DNA of 64,000 nt, taken from positions 32,099,335-32,163,334 of the forward strand of contig OY978528.1 in the NCBI GenBank assembly GCA_963854835.1. The letters are read 5' to 3'. The notes beneath the pieces are model-generated. The model did not search any database. It was not told the DNA's origin and saw only the letters and a list, made by a program, of their open reading frames with translations. Positions within the stretch are counted from its first letter, which is position 1. Each line of letters opens with the position of its first letter. The DNA comes from Megamerina dolium. Its lineage: Eukaryota; Arthropoda; Insecta; Diptera; Megamerinidae. Below are positions 26,298 through 39,003 of this stretch, piece after piece. The position numbers were made by a program, and so were the translations under genes.

Positions 26298-27469
26298 TTC
26301 TTTCGAAGGCAATTCTATTATTTGGATCATATCTCAAAGAAAAAACTTTCTATCGGATTGTAATAGAGTTTAAAATAACGATAATCCAACACACTACAAA
26401 ATATTACTGACAATATTATCAATCGATTCATTGGTTTAGGTGTAATGGGTCATTATACAAAAAAAAAATCGATTTTTGAGACAAATTATGATTGAGGTTA
26501 AATTTGAAAGACGAGAAGGAAAATCAAAAAATCCGGAAATAACACCACCGCTTCGCAAGAGTTAAACCTAAAGCAGTACAATATATGACCGCCTTTATTT
26601 TTTGCTGCTCATTATCTTTCGAAACATAATTACCGTCTAATTGACAGAATGCCATTAGCCGGTGAACATTTTTTTCTGAGAATACGTACTATACGTATAT
26701 AAAATTGACGTCAAAAAGAGAAAAAATGCAAATGACCCAAGATGATTCTATTCTAGAAGAAAACACACGACATTTTTGACGACGCTATTTATATTTCAAA
26801 TCGTATTAGGTTGCTTGATACATCAACTACTAAATTAAACTTCTAAAATTATAATTTAAATTAATCTATTATTTAATTAGAAAAATAAGTAGAACTGTTT
26901 TATCACTTACATACTTCTGCTTTGTGAATCATAATAGACGTCATGGAGCCTAGTATTTACTTAATATAATTATCTATCTAATTTGTAGTATCCTAGCATA
27001 TAATTGTGTAAAAATTCATCACGTATTTCAACTCTAAATCAAAGGTAAATCGTTTACTTTTTGATCAATGCCTATAAAAAATTTTTTTCTAACAATCAAT
27101 ATACGAAATGTATGTGAATGTAGGTGTAGGTGTGGATATGTAATGTGAGTTTTATTTAATTTTTATTTACAGACTTTTGTTAACATTTTTAATTTACAGA
27201 TCAGATACATGCATATATTAATCGAGTGTTGTTGGGTATCCCCTTCTCTGCTCACGTGTACAGACTGATATTTTTTCACATAATACATACAAAATAATAT
27301 TTTATATCATCTGTGTAAAAATTTAGCAGAGCGTACATTTTTTATATTTTATGCATTTGTCTAATTGAATTTGTACGTATAGTCTTATTTAAATAAAATA
27401 AACGAAAGTCAGCAATTTATTTTATTTCATATATCTATGACTATATCAGAAAAAAAAAAGAAAAACTTA

Positions 27470-28150
27470 GGATATAGCATCGAATTTTTTCATAAGGTAG
27501 TTAAGTCCACAGTGCCCAGTGAGCAACTCTGTGTAGAGTTTTATGTCATTTCTGCTGAGGTTAAGGACAGCATCCACCCTAACATGTGTGGAATCAATAA
27601 GTTCCTTCGACTGCCGCATGCCCGTTTGGGCTCTCCAGTAGTCGAGAAGATCCCGTTTCTCTCTCTCTCACATATCAGGTTGTTTATGAAACTGTTTGTA
27701 ACCCCGCAGAAGGGTTCTGGTCCAATGAAAGGAGTGCTTGCGCCTTCCTTTGCAAGGGAGTCGGCGTTGAGAATTTTGAAACTTTCCCAAATCTGCTTTG
27801 ATTAAAACGAGAATTTTGCCAGGGACTTTAGAGCCGCCTGGCTGTCCGACAGGATGCATATTTTGGCACCACAGGTTCCCCTGCGTATGCATTCTCTCTC
27901 ACATACCTCTAAGGCATGGACCTCCGCTTGAAAGATGGAAGCTGTTTTCCCCATTACGATTGCTTCCCGAAATCTTGGTCAACAATTCCAGCCCCCGCAC
28001 AGCCATCTTCCATCTTAGACCCATCAGTGTACCATAACTGTGAGTACCCTTTTGGGATCATATCGCTATTCCTTCAAGCCGACCGGTCGTTGATGACCAC
28101 TTCAAAATGTTTGGAGAAGACTAGCTTTCTATCCATCTTGTCGAAGTAAT
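27470..28150 (-). pseudogene. RNase H segment of a decayed non-LTR retrotransposon
   Basis: Minus-strand reading from about 28150 leftward gives RNase H hallmarks in order: YTDGSKMEDGCAGAGI (first Asp), FQAEVHALEVCERE (catalytic Glu) and ILSDSQAALKSL (third Asp). A long spacer and then QSKELIDS ... LSRNDIKLYTELLTGHCGLN follow, as in non-LTR elements that carry RNase H (I, LOA and R1-related clades). At least one frameshift lies between the first two motifs, and a stop lies inside the domain after KSLAKFSF. The polymerase before it and the usual C-terminal zinc knuckle after it are both missing, so this is an internal fragment. It is a different lineage from the 17-20 kb element, which has no RNase H. 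Confidence 0.75.
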
Positions 28151-29607
28151 TACAATTTGCCTTAAATTTCAATTACATCACTGCACTACCTTACGTGTGT
28201 GTATGTAAATTATTTAAACAAATGTAAACAATATAATCTAAAATGTATTGCATGAAAATGCTTGTGTACACAATTGTTTGTTACCACATGTTGATATAAT
28301 AAAAAGTATTTCAGATATTTTATTTATCACATATAATTTAATTTCAAGCAGGTCGCCTGGGGGACACACCCAAATCCAATACATACCCATACATATGGTG
28401 ACTATAAAGCGAACGAAAAACATATTAAAATTCATTCAATCATTTCACGTTGAAAAAAATAACATTGTATACGTACTGCGAAAGCAATTTCGTTTATATT
28501 TTATACTCAAAGTACATTTGCTCATAAATCCTGCATTGATATTAGGTCAAGTGGTGCTCATTTTTTGTTTCCCTTTGCTATTTTATTTACATCATCGAAG
28601 TTTTCTACAATGAGCAGAAAAAGAATGTATGAGTAGGACTATACATATTTTGCTTATTTCCTCATCGTCTTTTTTCTTTTCTTCCTCTTCAAATGTACAT
28701 ACTCGTACTTATTTGATTTTGATGTTATTATATTTAGTTACTTTTTACAAGTTCCCTGTATCTTTTAATTTATTTTAAGTACACCAATAAAAATATACCA
28801 CGGATCGATAACTCAATATTCACTAGTAACCAAAAAGACAATCATTGCAACATATTTTAGCTTGATTTGTCCATGATAGCAGTATGTTCTGGAGCCACTC
28901 TGTGTTTATTTTTTACCAGTTCACAATTGGCACTGCCATAATATATTTAAAATTCGCGACCATTAAGTTATTCGGTAGTTAATTAAAAAAAAAATACATT
29001 CTTAATGTACACGTCGCTGGCCAGTTTTATTCTCGTATTTAATAAGCGTGTAATTCAACGTGCCTACATTACAATACATTTGATTCAGAGAGAGATAGCG
29101 TGTATTCGGATATTTGAAAATTATTTCTACAATTCAAATTAAAGTGAAAAAATTACCAATTTGGTAACATTCATGAAATTATAACGAGTAACTCATTGCA
29201 TTGCAACAAGAAGAAGAAGAAGAAACAGCATAATAATAATAATTATTATTATTATTATTATTATTATTACTACAGGTAGGTAATGATCATCAATAACAAT
29301 AACTAATGACAATTATTGTCAAAAATTATACATACCCTCATATAATTAATTATAGTACTTGTATCAATAGCTGACATTACAATAATAACAATAAAAAATA
29401 AATAGGTAAATAATTAAATTTGTTCGCATGCTCATATTTGCACATAATCAACTACATACACATGCACACACACACACTGAGCATCAAATACAAGTTGATA
29501 ATAGAATAGAATTTAAAAGTCATGTGATCGCACGGGCGTATGAGTTACTTTATAAGCTCGGGGGATTAACAAAGAGAAACAAAATGTATATTCAATCATA
29601 TTTCACG

Positions 29608-29682
<75 letters not shown>

Positions 29683-30159
29683 GTTATTTAAAAGTTTAAT
29701 TCAAACAAAAATACGATAAAAAGTAGATACATATATAGCTACTGCAATTGCTGACAATGCTACGCAAAAAAAAATAAGCGTAATACATAATTCTAATTCA
29801 TTCATGTACAAAAGTACGCACACATAAGAGTCAAACTAGAGCATTTCATTTGCTTAATTTCAGTTGATATATATTTTTTTTTTTATTACCTTTTTCTCGT
29901 GTATGTACAGATGACCATGACTTGGAACAAACTCATTTAAACCAGTTAGAGTGTGTCGATTGCGTATTTGCGATGTTTGAGATTAAGCAAAATAAATAAA
30001 TTTGTATAGTTGTTATTGTAAAGTGGTAATAAATAATCATTAATAATTTATTACCACAACTTGCTAACAAAATTTAGTTAACTAATGGCAGTCAGAGGTA
30101 TTCTTTATATATAATAAAAATGTATTTCGGTATAATTTGTTTCTAATTGAAAAAAAAAA
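28151..30159. other. AT-rich spacer with microsatellites
   Basis: No gene seen. An AAG tract (29208-29224) runs into TAA units (29231-29242) and then ATT units (to 29269), so the TAA and ATT blocks are inverted relative to each other. CA repeats lie near 29460-29478, and a long TA array follows at 29611-29681. Confidence 0.55.
29611..29681. repeat. (TA)n array
   Basis: An uninterrupted TA tract of about 71 bases, about 480 bases from the left edge of a Helentron-like repeat. Confidence 0.95.
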
Positions 30160-32066
30160 ATCTCCTTACAGTCGGCTGGGGCCGACCAAACTATACCCTG
30201 CATATGTAGATTTATATATAAAAAGTTTACTCGAATATCCAACTTTTCTTTTATTTCCATCTTTCGAGAAACAATTTTTGCATATACTACTAATTTACAC
30301 CCGAAATATGGTTGACTTTGACGAAGTAAAAGGATTTTAAGATAATTCCGAGGCTTAGTATGGGAGCTATATAAAAAGTGGGCGTGGCTTACCACTTTCT
30401 AGTAAATCCAATTAATTTTTCAATGTTAATCCACACCTTAAATTTGGTGTCCTACGTTGAATAGTTTCTAAGTTATGATGGTTAACATTTTTGTTTAATT
30501 TCCTCAACTTTGTATGGGAGCCCCAATAAGAAGTGGGCGTGGTGCGCTGATTTTTCGCCAAATTATTTCCGACTACCATATTAACCTAAGTGTTAATTAT
30601 GATTGTTCTAGACTGAACGATGCAGAAGTTACAGCTATTTCAATTTAAAAGAAATTCGGTCATTTTGTATGGGGGCAACTATAAACAGTGGGGGTGGCCA
30701 GTCCATTTCCTGTGAGTCTAGTTGCTCTTAAAATACTAATCTATATCTTAAATCTAGTTGTTCTGCGCTGAATAGTTTGCAAGTTATGATGGTTAACTTT
30801 TTTTTAATTTCCGTAACTTTGTATGGGAACCCCAAGAAAGAGTGCGCGTGGCACACTGATTTTTTTGCAGGTTATTTCCGACTACCATATTAATCTAAAC
30901 GCCAATTATAGTTATTCTAGCCAGAAGATTGCAGAAGTTACAGCTGTTTCAATTTAAAAGAAATTCGGTCATTTTGTATGGGGGATACTATCAATAGTGG
31001 GCGTGGCGCGTCCATTTTCTGTGAGCCTAATTGCTCTTACAATACTAATCCATACCTTAAATCTCGTTGTCCTAGGCTAAATGGTTTGTAAGTTATGGAG
31101 CTTAAAAGTTTTAGATTAATTCACTCGACTCTGTATAGGAGACCCATGAATGAGTGGGCGTGGCGCCACTGATTTTCTGCCAGCTTATTTCCGACTACGA
31201 TATTAATTTAAGTGTCAATTATGGTTATTCTAGACAGAAGATTGCCGAAGTTACAGCTGTTTCAATTTAAAATTTGTATGGGGGCTACGTTAAACACTGG
31301 GCGTGGTGCGCCCATTTTCTGTGAGCCTAGTTGCTCGTACAATACTAATCCACACCTTAAATCTCGTTATTCTACGCTGAATAGTTTGCAAGTTATAACC
31401 GGTAACATTTTTTTTAATTTCCGCAACTTTGTATGGGAGACCCAAAAAGGAGTGGGCGTGGCACATTGATTTTCTGTCATATTATTTCTGACTGCCGTGT
31501 TAATCTAAGTGTCAATTATGGTTATTCTAGACAGAAGATTGTAGAAGTTACAGCAGTTTCAATTTAAAAGAAGTACAGACACTTTGTATGGGAGCTACGC
31601 TAGAAAGTAGGCGTGGCTCAACCACTTTTGGCGAGGTTATATAGTAGTATAATATCACTCTATGCGCAAAATATTGTTGTCCCAAGTGGTATATTATGTG
31701 AGTTATAGCAAGTTAAAGATTTTGAAAATTTCGAGGTTAGTCGCTTTGAATGCTTGGTGTGGGCGTGGTTATTGACCGATCATGCCCAATATCAATCCCC
31801 TCCGTACTCTTGGATCATAGATTACTTATGCCAAATTTCATCGAAATAGCTCAATATTTACTCAAGTTATCGTGCGAACCAGCCAGGTGACAGACAGACG
31901 GACGGACGGACGGACGGACGGACGGACGGACATCGTTAAATCGAAAATTTAATCTACGCTGATCACGAATATATATCCATGTCTATATCTCCGGAGATTC
32001 CTTCAAGTGGACACAAACATCTGACCGAAATGAATATACCATGCATATTGCATTATGCAGGGTATA
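30160..32066 (-). mobile_element. Helentron-like (mini-me/DINE-1-type) repeat, copy 1, longest
   Basis: Minus orientation. At the right end, the element's 5' end, is the repeat TATACCCTGCA (complement of 32056-32066). Moving inward come the palindrome ATCTCCGGAGAT, a core TTCGTGATCAGCGT and a GTCC/GTCT microsatellite (31892-31931). The left end has the inverted partner TATACCCTGCA at 30192-30202 and, outside it, a 6-bp-stem hairpin (30171-30186, GTCGGC-TGGG-GCCGAC), then AAGGAGATTT. Subterminal inverted repeats, a (GTCY)n block and a hairpin after the 3' repeat fit the non-autonomous Helentron layout described for DINE-1; the (TA)n/core/(GTCY)n order fits mini-me (both recalled). The interior is an array of ~155-bp units. 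It encodes no protein. It is about 97% like copy 2 over the 5' ~150 bases by eye. Confidence 0.7.
30379..31767. repeat. ~155-bp tandem array with GGGCGTGG-like motifs inside copy 1
   Basis: The motif GTGGGCGTGG or a near variant occurs at about 30379, 30533, 30689, 30842, 30997, 31154, 31297, 31452, 31607 and 31757. The steps are 154, 156, 153, 155, 157, 143, 155, 155 and 150 bases. Most are preceded about 20 bases earlier by TTTGTATGGG. The sequence between motifs alternates between two types. One contains GACTACCATATTAAT and GAAGTTACAGC; the other contains TGTGAGCCTAGTTGCTC and TAGTTTGCAAGTTATG. The true period is therefore a ~310-bp dimer, repeated about four and a half times. Confidence 0.85.
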
Positions 32067-32857
32067 AAAACATTTGTTTAATATAGCAATAATTTGAACA
32101 CTTTTTTTTTGCGTTGAACTTGAATTTATTCAAGTTGTATGTTGTATTTATAACTGGAATAATGTAACATTCCAATGGTTTGAGATAATGCTGTCGTTCG
32201 AAACGTTTAACGAAAATATGTATTGAATGAAATTATTTTATTATTCGTTTTCGTAAAGTAATAATAAAAAAAAACTGTTAATAATACGTTGCTTCCATTT
32301 GGTAACAAAATTTAATTAAATAGTTACCGTTGCAGAGGTATTTTGATTATAACCTGATATTTAACTTAAAAATCAAAATAAACGATTTTTGTACATCTAA
32401 CTGAAGACAATTCAAGCATATCATATTTGTAAACTCTTAACGAAAATTTGAGTATCCGTATTGAACGAAATAACTGTCACTGATTTTTATTTTGACTAAT
32501 TGATTTTTGCGTTATAATTTTGAACTATGTTAAGGTAAAAGTTTCAAAAACTCAGTAAAAGAACACATGTGATATCGTGCTCACAAAAGGATCGTTTTCC
32601 CCCCTTTATTGGAGAGTCCGAATAAAATGGCATTTTAGAGGTTACTAGTTAGTTCATTAGGGGTATTCTCAGATAAAAGTCCACAAAAAATTAAAAAAAC
32701 CAATATGTCCCTTTGAAATATGCAACTTTTTTATGTATTCTTCTATAACGTGTTCATAAATACAACTCTAGATCTTTTCGAGGATGATAATTTGGCGCTT
32801 GGTATATCAGATATCACACATGGTGTCCACATGTGACTCCACTGCCGGTCCTACTGA
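32067..32857. other. AT-rich spacer
   Basis: No gene or element recognised between the Helentron-like copy and the protein relic that follows. The composition becomes slightly less AT-rich from about 32570, so the relic's element may begin there. Confidence 0.4.
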
Positions 32858-33209
32858 TCCTTCTTCAAATTTTTCAAATGATCATATGTTGTGACTTAAA
32901 GGTCGTATCAATGCTTTGGTGGTCTTCAAAGTGGCTATGTTTAATATAGGTACTCTATATGTGATTGGGATACAGGATATTCTTTACACCAGTATTCATG
33001 CCACTATTGGAAACAATGAGAACACAGCATGTTTGAATTGGCCAACATAATTCGTAAACTTTTGATGCCAAAAGAGAATATATTGCTGCCTCCACTGCAC
33101 ATTAAACTTGGACTTGTTAAATTGCTTCATTAAAACTGTCGCTAAAAGAGATGCAGTTTTCTTGCGTCTGAAAGAAATTTATCCGAGGCACAGCGAAATT
33201 AAAATCTGA
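32858..33209 (+). pseudogene. Relic of an uncharacterised repetitive arthropod protein (LPPLHIKLGL family)
   Basis: Conserved blocks appear in order but in shifted frames. CCDLKVVSML comes first, then GLQSGYV ... SICDWDTGYS ... HQYS, then PKENILLPPLHIKLGLVK followed by a stop. After another shift comes KRDAVFLRLKEIYPRHSEIKI and a stop at 33207-33209. From memory, many insect and cnidarian genomes carry multi-copy uncharacterised proteins with the series GDLKVI, GLQ.GYTK..CFLC.WDSR, LLPPLHIKLGLMK and FP.LSEAK.KEG, which matches this order and spacing. Their function is not known to me; the copy number suggests a mobile-element origin. Frameshifts and stops make this copy dead, and its ends are not defined. 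Confidence 0.6.
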
Positions 33210-34849
33210 AAGTCGTACCATTTTTATACAAATAAAATTGCCGACCTTCTTATACCATCCATATGTGATTTCAAAAATCTTTTATATATTTTATATTTAT
33301 TTATTAGAAATAGGGTATATGTAAGTAAATATAATAGAAAATTTTCACTTAAGAAATTTAGTGACAATTTTATTCAATTCAATTTCATTCAATTAATTTA
33401 ATTGAATTTAGATACTACATATAGGCATTTTACCTACTCTACGTAGCGCAAATAATTTGTTTGTTCTTCTACATCAAATGCTTATTAAAAGTCAATTAAA
33501 AATTCACAAAAAAAGAAAAACCTACGCAACAACAAAAAAAATATAACAAAAATTGTATTAATTAAGCAAATGTTTACATAAACTTTATATACGAGTATGT
33601 ACGATTATGTATGTGTATATGCCAATACAAAAAAAAATCAATTGAAATATACATATCTACATACGTAGGCATTTATAATATACGTATATATATATTTAAA
33701 TATTTTGAAAAATGGCTCTATTCCAAATATTTCGCATAAATATTATATTCAATACTTACTTACTTACACATTTATACATATGTACATACGAACATATATG
33801 TACATGAAATTTCATTTAATGAATATTTTTATTGAATTATGTATTTTATTTTATTTTCCTATTGTTTTTTGTTTTCCTATCTATCCCTAGCTTATTCTAT
33901 ATATTACTAGTAATACGTTGGGTTGTTGGGCATGTTAGAATAGAAAGTGTAAAAATAAATATTCACAAAATATATACATATTTTGATTTTTTCGCTATAT
34001 GATTTGCTTAAATAATTACTTTTAAAATAGTTAAACATTTTATCATGATGTTTTTTTTTTGTACTTTCATTTAACATTGAAGATATTGAATAACGTAGAA
34101 TGAGCAAAAATATTGCAATGATAAAATTAAATGATTACTGAAAATCGTATGCAAACAAAAAACAGAATCGAACAGGGTTGAACAATACAAACAAGTGTAT
34201 TAACATTAGATTCACATTTGATTAGAGTATACGACTTTACATAGACATTTTGTTCTGAATGATTATATACATATACCTTACTGATTATACATAGGTAACA
34301 ACTTTTATATGTTTATACACATAACAATATGCAAGCATATCAAAGTGCCATTGAAAACATGTAATATACACACTTGTCTCTTTGATAACATGCTGACCTA
34401 TGAAAATGCTGACAAGTATCATATTTATACTTGTTATTTTTTTGAGTTGCTTTTTGTTTTATTTTGAATTAAGAAATTAATACATACATACTACATTTTT
34501 CGGAAACTCTAATTTTAGTTTGGAGAACTAACGGATACTACAAATTAAAATATAATGATGGGTTGTTCAAAATGTCTTTGAGTTTACTTTTCTCAATAGA
34601 TACATTTTTTTTGTTAATTCTTATTTAAGCATGCCATGAATGCAAATTTTTGAAACAACTCATTTGAAACGTTATCGAAAAACACAAATATCAGATTCGT
34701 CTGATTTTCTGATAGTAAATTTTCAGTTCAAGGCGATTATCGCTCCAGTGGGCATTGCTGCCATGAAAGAAACATTCAACGATTCAGTAGCTTGCTAGCG
34801 CTCTTACATTGGCTTTCATGATCATTCAAATGATCAATGCAATCACGCA
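33210..34849. other. AT-rich spacer, nothing recognised
   Basis: Short random open frames only; T/A tracts throughout. No repeat family or splice-flanked exon was identified. Confidence 0.5.
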
Positions 34850-35010
34850 AACCGATAAAAAAGTTGACGTTAAAGAGAAGCACTGCATCCGATATCTACT
34901 GCAAGCAGCTACCAAAAATTAATTGCTCTCTTTGTACAGGAACCCGCCGGGCTGATCAATCGTCACGGTGTACAATGAAGATATTTTCATACAATTCGCT
35001 GGAAAGGTGC
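34850..35010 (+). pseudogene. Possible mariner transposase fragment (between first and second catalytic Asp)
   Basis: One frame reads LTLKRSTASDIYCKQLPKIN, and a shifted frame continues EPAGLINRHGV. Typical mariners carry a block of the form TI.S.IYC.QL.RLN ... P.LVNRKGV just before the second catalytic HDNA motif, and the order and spacing fit. The HDNA motif itself is not visible afterwards. This is only a short, frameshifted match, so the call is tentative. Confidence 0.35.
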
Positions 35011-37800
35011 ATAATACATATAATATGTAAGAACATATTAGGAGACCAACACAATCGGATCATTTTTTTAAGGTACCTCCCAAACAAGGGTCTTAACAGT
35101 CAAAAGTCCTCATAGCAGAAAGATTGATACTAACATTTAGTACTAATACTATTACTTAGTAAAATACCTGTCTCAAGAAAAAATTGCAGTGAAATATCAA
35201 AAAACTCTTGATTCTCACTATGCTTGCACGAAAGTAAAAAAGCAGTCAACTTTCCAATTAGATTGCTCGATAACAGTAAATTTTCTTTCAATTATTCTTG
35301 GAAAGAGTGGCATCGAATTTTATCTTCTTTAAATCGGTCCTAATTCTTATTGGTTATCTTTAATTTGAATTTACTCCATTAATGAATTAATTTGAAAAAC
35401 CCTATTGTGCGGTGTGGTGTTTTACCATAACCACGCGAGACCATAAACATATTTAATCAATCGGCAATTTAAATCTGGCAAAACCTATTGGAGTTTGCAA
35501 GACTCCTTTAATTTTAAAACGCTTGATTCTGGAAATCTAATCCCGTCTAGTCCTATTGGAATTTAATACGTACTACAATTAGATATTATTTTTATTGTTG
35601 TTGTTTATATTTGTAAGTTTTATGTTGTAATACATAGTCAAGATAATTGTTCATGTTGTAATTCCCTTAGTTATAATTTACACATAAATGAAGTTCATAT
35701 GCATAAACATACAATATTTAAGTGTAAAGTAGTTAATAATTACACTTCTTGTTTGTTTGTTTGTTTGTTGTTGTTGTTGTCTCTGTTATTATTGTTGATG
35801 TTGTTAATTTTTGTTCTCATGTCGCTTGTTATTAGCTATAATATACTAACTAGAGTACAAAACAGATTTCATATTAAATACGTGACAGCATTAAAACATG
35901 ACTTCAATACAAGTACTATGTATGTATATTGTCTACTTGTTAGTACATATATTTCTATGTATTCATGTATGTGGGCATGAACATGGGTATGTAGTATATA
36001 AAATAGGTCACATCAAATTTTTGAGGTGAAAAACATATTTTAAGCAAAAAATAGAATTACTTAACCAAAATTGAAAATCCAAAACATATATTTTCTCATA
36101 AAAATAAAATCTATCAACTTTTCAGTAAAAAATATTACCCTCTCTAATGGGATTTGTGTCTTTCTGTATGCCTGTATGTACATAAGTACATACAATGCGC
36201 GCGTTCCATACTGACAACCAAATATAAACCTCAAGCATTGCCACAATCATTGCCACATACACATATACGATATAGTTACAGTACAAGTTGAACAGTTTAG
36301 TTGCAGTTTAGGTATGGGTTTTTGTACATAGTACATTTGTACATGCCCATATATATACAACGTGCTGATTTTATATATACGAGCACGAGCATTTGAATAC
36401 ATATATATAGGAAGCTTAATCTACATACACACATACTTCTTTTTATACACTAGTTACAATTGTTTATTACCCTTATACATCAAATAAACAAACTAACCAA
36501 CTAATGCAACAATAATTACAATAACAACATATTGTTATTATTTAATTTTTGTTTTAATTGTTTTGTATTAAATTCATGTTTTTTTCATTTCATGTTAAAC
36601 TGCATTTACCGGCAGATTTTCGAAAAATTTTATAAAAATAATAACAATTTGCACGAATTAGCATGATTAGAGAACGGAAAAGAACAGCAAGTTTACAGAA
36701 AGGAGGGAAAGTACGCTCACAAAAATGCCAATGTGCATGCACAAGCGCAGCAAATTTCAACATACAAAATGTTATGCATCGTTATGTATAAGCTAGTTAA
36801 TATATGACCAATCGTTCCATATGTATGTATGCAATTTCGAATTTCGTACAATATATATATAAAAGCTCATTGATTGATACATGCGCACTAGCAAAAAAGA
36901 TATGCTCAAATTTGTTCTTTGGAGACTTTTACAAATACACAGACAACAGACAGATGTTTCATATACATACATATACTTTGTACAATATACTACTCGTACA
37001 AAATAGCATATGTGTGTGTATGGCATGCTCATGACGTGGGTGTGAGAGAGCGCTTATACTATATGAAATGTAGCAATAACAATGGTAAAAATAATAACAT
37101 TTTTGTTATTGTGTTTCGCAAAAAGAAGAAGAAGAAGAAAAATCTTCATAATAATTCGAAAATGTCCTTCGAATTTCCGGGTTTTGCTACTTTGACATTT
37201 GCATGTGCTACCGCCACATGAGAATGTATAAATAATAATATATATGTATGTGACTACAACAACGACAATATCAATAATATCAACTAACAAATGAATGAGG
37301 CATGGAAATTAACAACAACAAAAACCCACAAGTATAATAGTATAGTATAGTAGAACATCAATAATAATGAAAATGCAAGATGAGCATGGAAATGTTAATA
37401 GACAAATCATCAACATTATCATCATCGTCATAATCGTCAGTAGGATTTCTTTATCATCTACGGTTACTGAGTATTTACGTATGAACTAATTTTATACCTG
37501 CATACCAGTATCCTTTTTTCGTCATCACACACACACACATACACACACCCACCTACTTGTATTCGAGTGCACACTCTTGAAGACATATAAAAGTGAAACA
37601 ATAATAATAACAACAACAACTACAATGATAGTAGTAGGTAGTAATAACAAAAACTGGAACATTTCTGTAGAAATCACAATAACAATCAGTATTTTATTGC
37701 TTCTTTTTTCGTGCTTACGTTTTAACTTCTCTGTATACTTGGGGCGCTGAGATGTGTGTGCGTGTGTGTGTGCGTGTGTGTGTATGAATGTGTGTATATA
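35011..37800. other. AT-rich spacer with short repeats
   Basis: No gene is supported. It contains TTG/TTGT runs near 35749-35800, an AAG/AGA tract near 37121-37139, a CA tract near 37527-37549 and TG tracts (37752-37795) just before the mariner at 37.8 kb. Confidence 0.5.
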
Positions 37801-37802
37801 TA

Positions 37803-37833
37803 AAGGGTTATCCATTTCGCGATTTCAAAAGTA
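37803..37833 (+). repeat. Left terminal inverted repeat of the DD41D mariner
   Basis: Pairs with 39078-39108; 28 of 31 positions match after reverse complement. Confidence 0.9.
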
Positions 37834-37916
37834 TAGGGCTAGAATTCGACATCTGTCAAACTGAGTTGTTAAAACAATTTCTTTCTTTTTCAGTTCAAAG
37901 TCTGACATTTGCGAAA

Positions 37917-39003
37917 ATGGATCGCTTAACTATCGCACAACGCATTAAAATTGTAAAAACCTACTACAAAAATGGTGATTCTGCCACAGCCACATATCGT
38001 GCTTTAAGAGGAGATTATGGTTTACGTAATCGTCCAACTACGCAAGCAATTGGCAAAATTGTGAAGAAATATGAAAAGATTGGATCGGTTACAGATATTG
38101 TAAGGCCTGTGCATCATCGTTTCGCTCGTATCACCGAAAATATCGCTGCTGTAAGTGAAAGTGTTGCCGAAGACCCGAATGTGTCGATTCCTCGTCGTTC
38201 TCAGGAATTAGGACTGTCTTACGGCACATTATGGCGTATTTTGCATTTGGATCTACACCTACATCCATATAAAATCCAGCTCACACAACAACTGAAGCCA
38301 GCTGACCATTCACAACGTCGTAGATACGTCGAATGGGTGCTTGAACAACAGGCGGTGGACGGCGATTTTTCGAACAAAATTTTCTTCAGCGACGAAGCAC
38401 ATTTCTCACTCGGTGGGTATGTTAACAAACAAAATTGTCGTATTTGGGGTTCTGAGAATCCTCAAGTAATTGAAGAGAGGCCACTACATCCACAAAAAGT
38501 CACTGCTTGGTGCGCTCTTTGGTCCGGAGGTGTGATTGGACCTTACTTCTTCGAAAACGACGATGGAACGACTGTCACCGTCAATTCGGAGCGTTATGGT
38601 CATATGATAACCGACTTTTTTTTGCCTGCTATTGAAGAATACGACTTAGAGAATATGTGGTTTCAACAAGACGGTGCCACATGCCACACAACTCGAGCGA
38701 ATATGGCTTTATTGCAAGAGAAATTTTCTGGCCGCGTAATTTCTCGTCGTGGCGATATCAAGTGGCCACCAAGATCATGCGATTTGACACCGCTTGACTT
38801 TTTTTTTGTGGGGCTACGCGAAAGACCGTGTTTATGCAGATAAACCTTTAACCCTTGAGCACCTAAAAACCAACATTCATCACGTCATGGCTGAGATACC
38901 GCCCAATATGTGTAAAAAAGTGGTCGAAAATTACCTCAAAAGAATCGATGCTTGCAACAATTCGAGTGGTGGTCATTTAAATGATGTAGTATTTCACACA
39001 TAA
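37917..39003 (+). pseudogene. DD41D mariner transposase, one +1 frameshift
   Basis: It is predicted to cut and re-insert the surrounding element. I choose ATG at 37917 (MDRLTIAQR), because the in-frame upstream ATG lies outside the element. The N-terminus (1-120) is a paired helix-turn-helix DNA-binding region. Catalytic motifs are FFSDEAHF (D159), WFQQDGATCHT (D252) and TPLDFF (D294), with 41 residues between the last two. At 38799-38807 there is a run of nine T where eight would keep the frame. In the present sequence the frame shifts there and ends early at 38843. Downstream the correct frame continues as WGYAKDRVYADKP ... to TAA at 39001-39003, for about 361 residues in all. The indel sits in a homopolymer, so a sequencing or assembly error is possible and the gene may be intact. 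Confidence 0.9.

Larger units (their letters stand above)
20226..27469. other. Long AT-rich spacer, no supported gene
   Basis: It carries two long TA arrays, a TG tract (about 23301-23319), an ATT array and an 18-C run, each listed or mentioned separately. Near 24358-24400 a CCTTTCTATT/TTCTATT repeat follows GCCAAATAAAA. It could be a retroelement tail, but there is no coding remnant beside it. No splice-flanked exon was recognised. Confidence 0.5.

Noticed and set aside
27437..27805. 122-codon plus-strand open frame
   Set aside because: It is the antisense of the minus-strand RNase H fragment, whose motifs are clear.
31212..31469. 85-codon frame inside Helentron-like copy 1
   Set aside because: It spans non-coding tandem sub-units and is not open in the other units.
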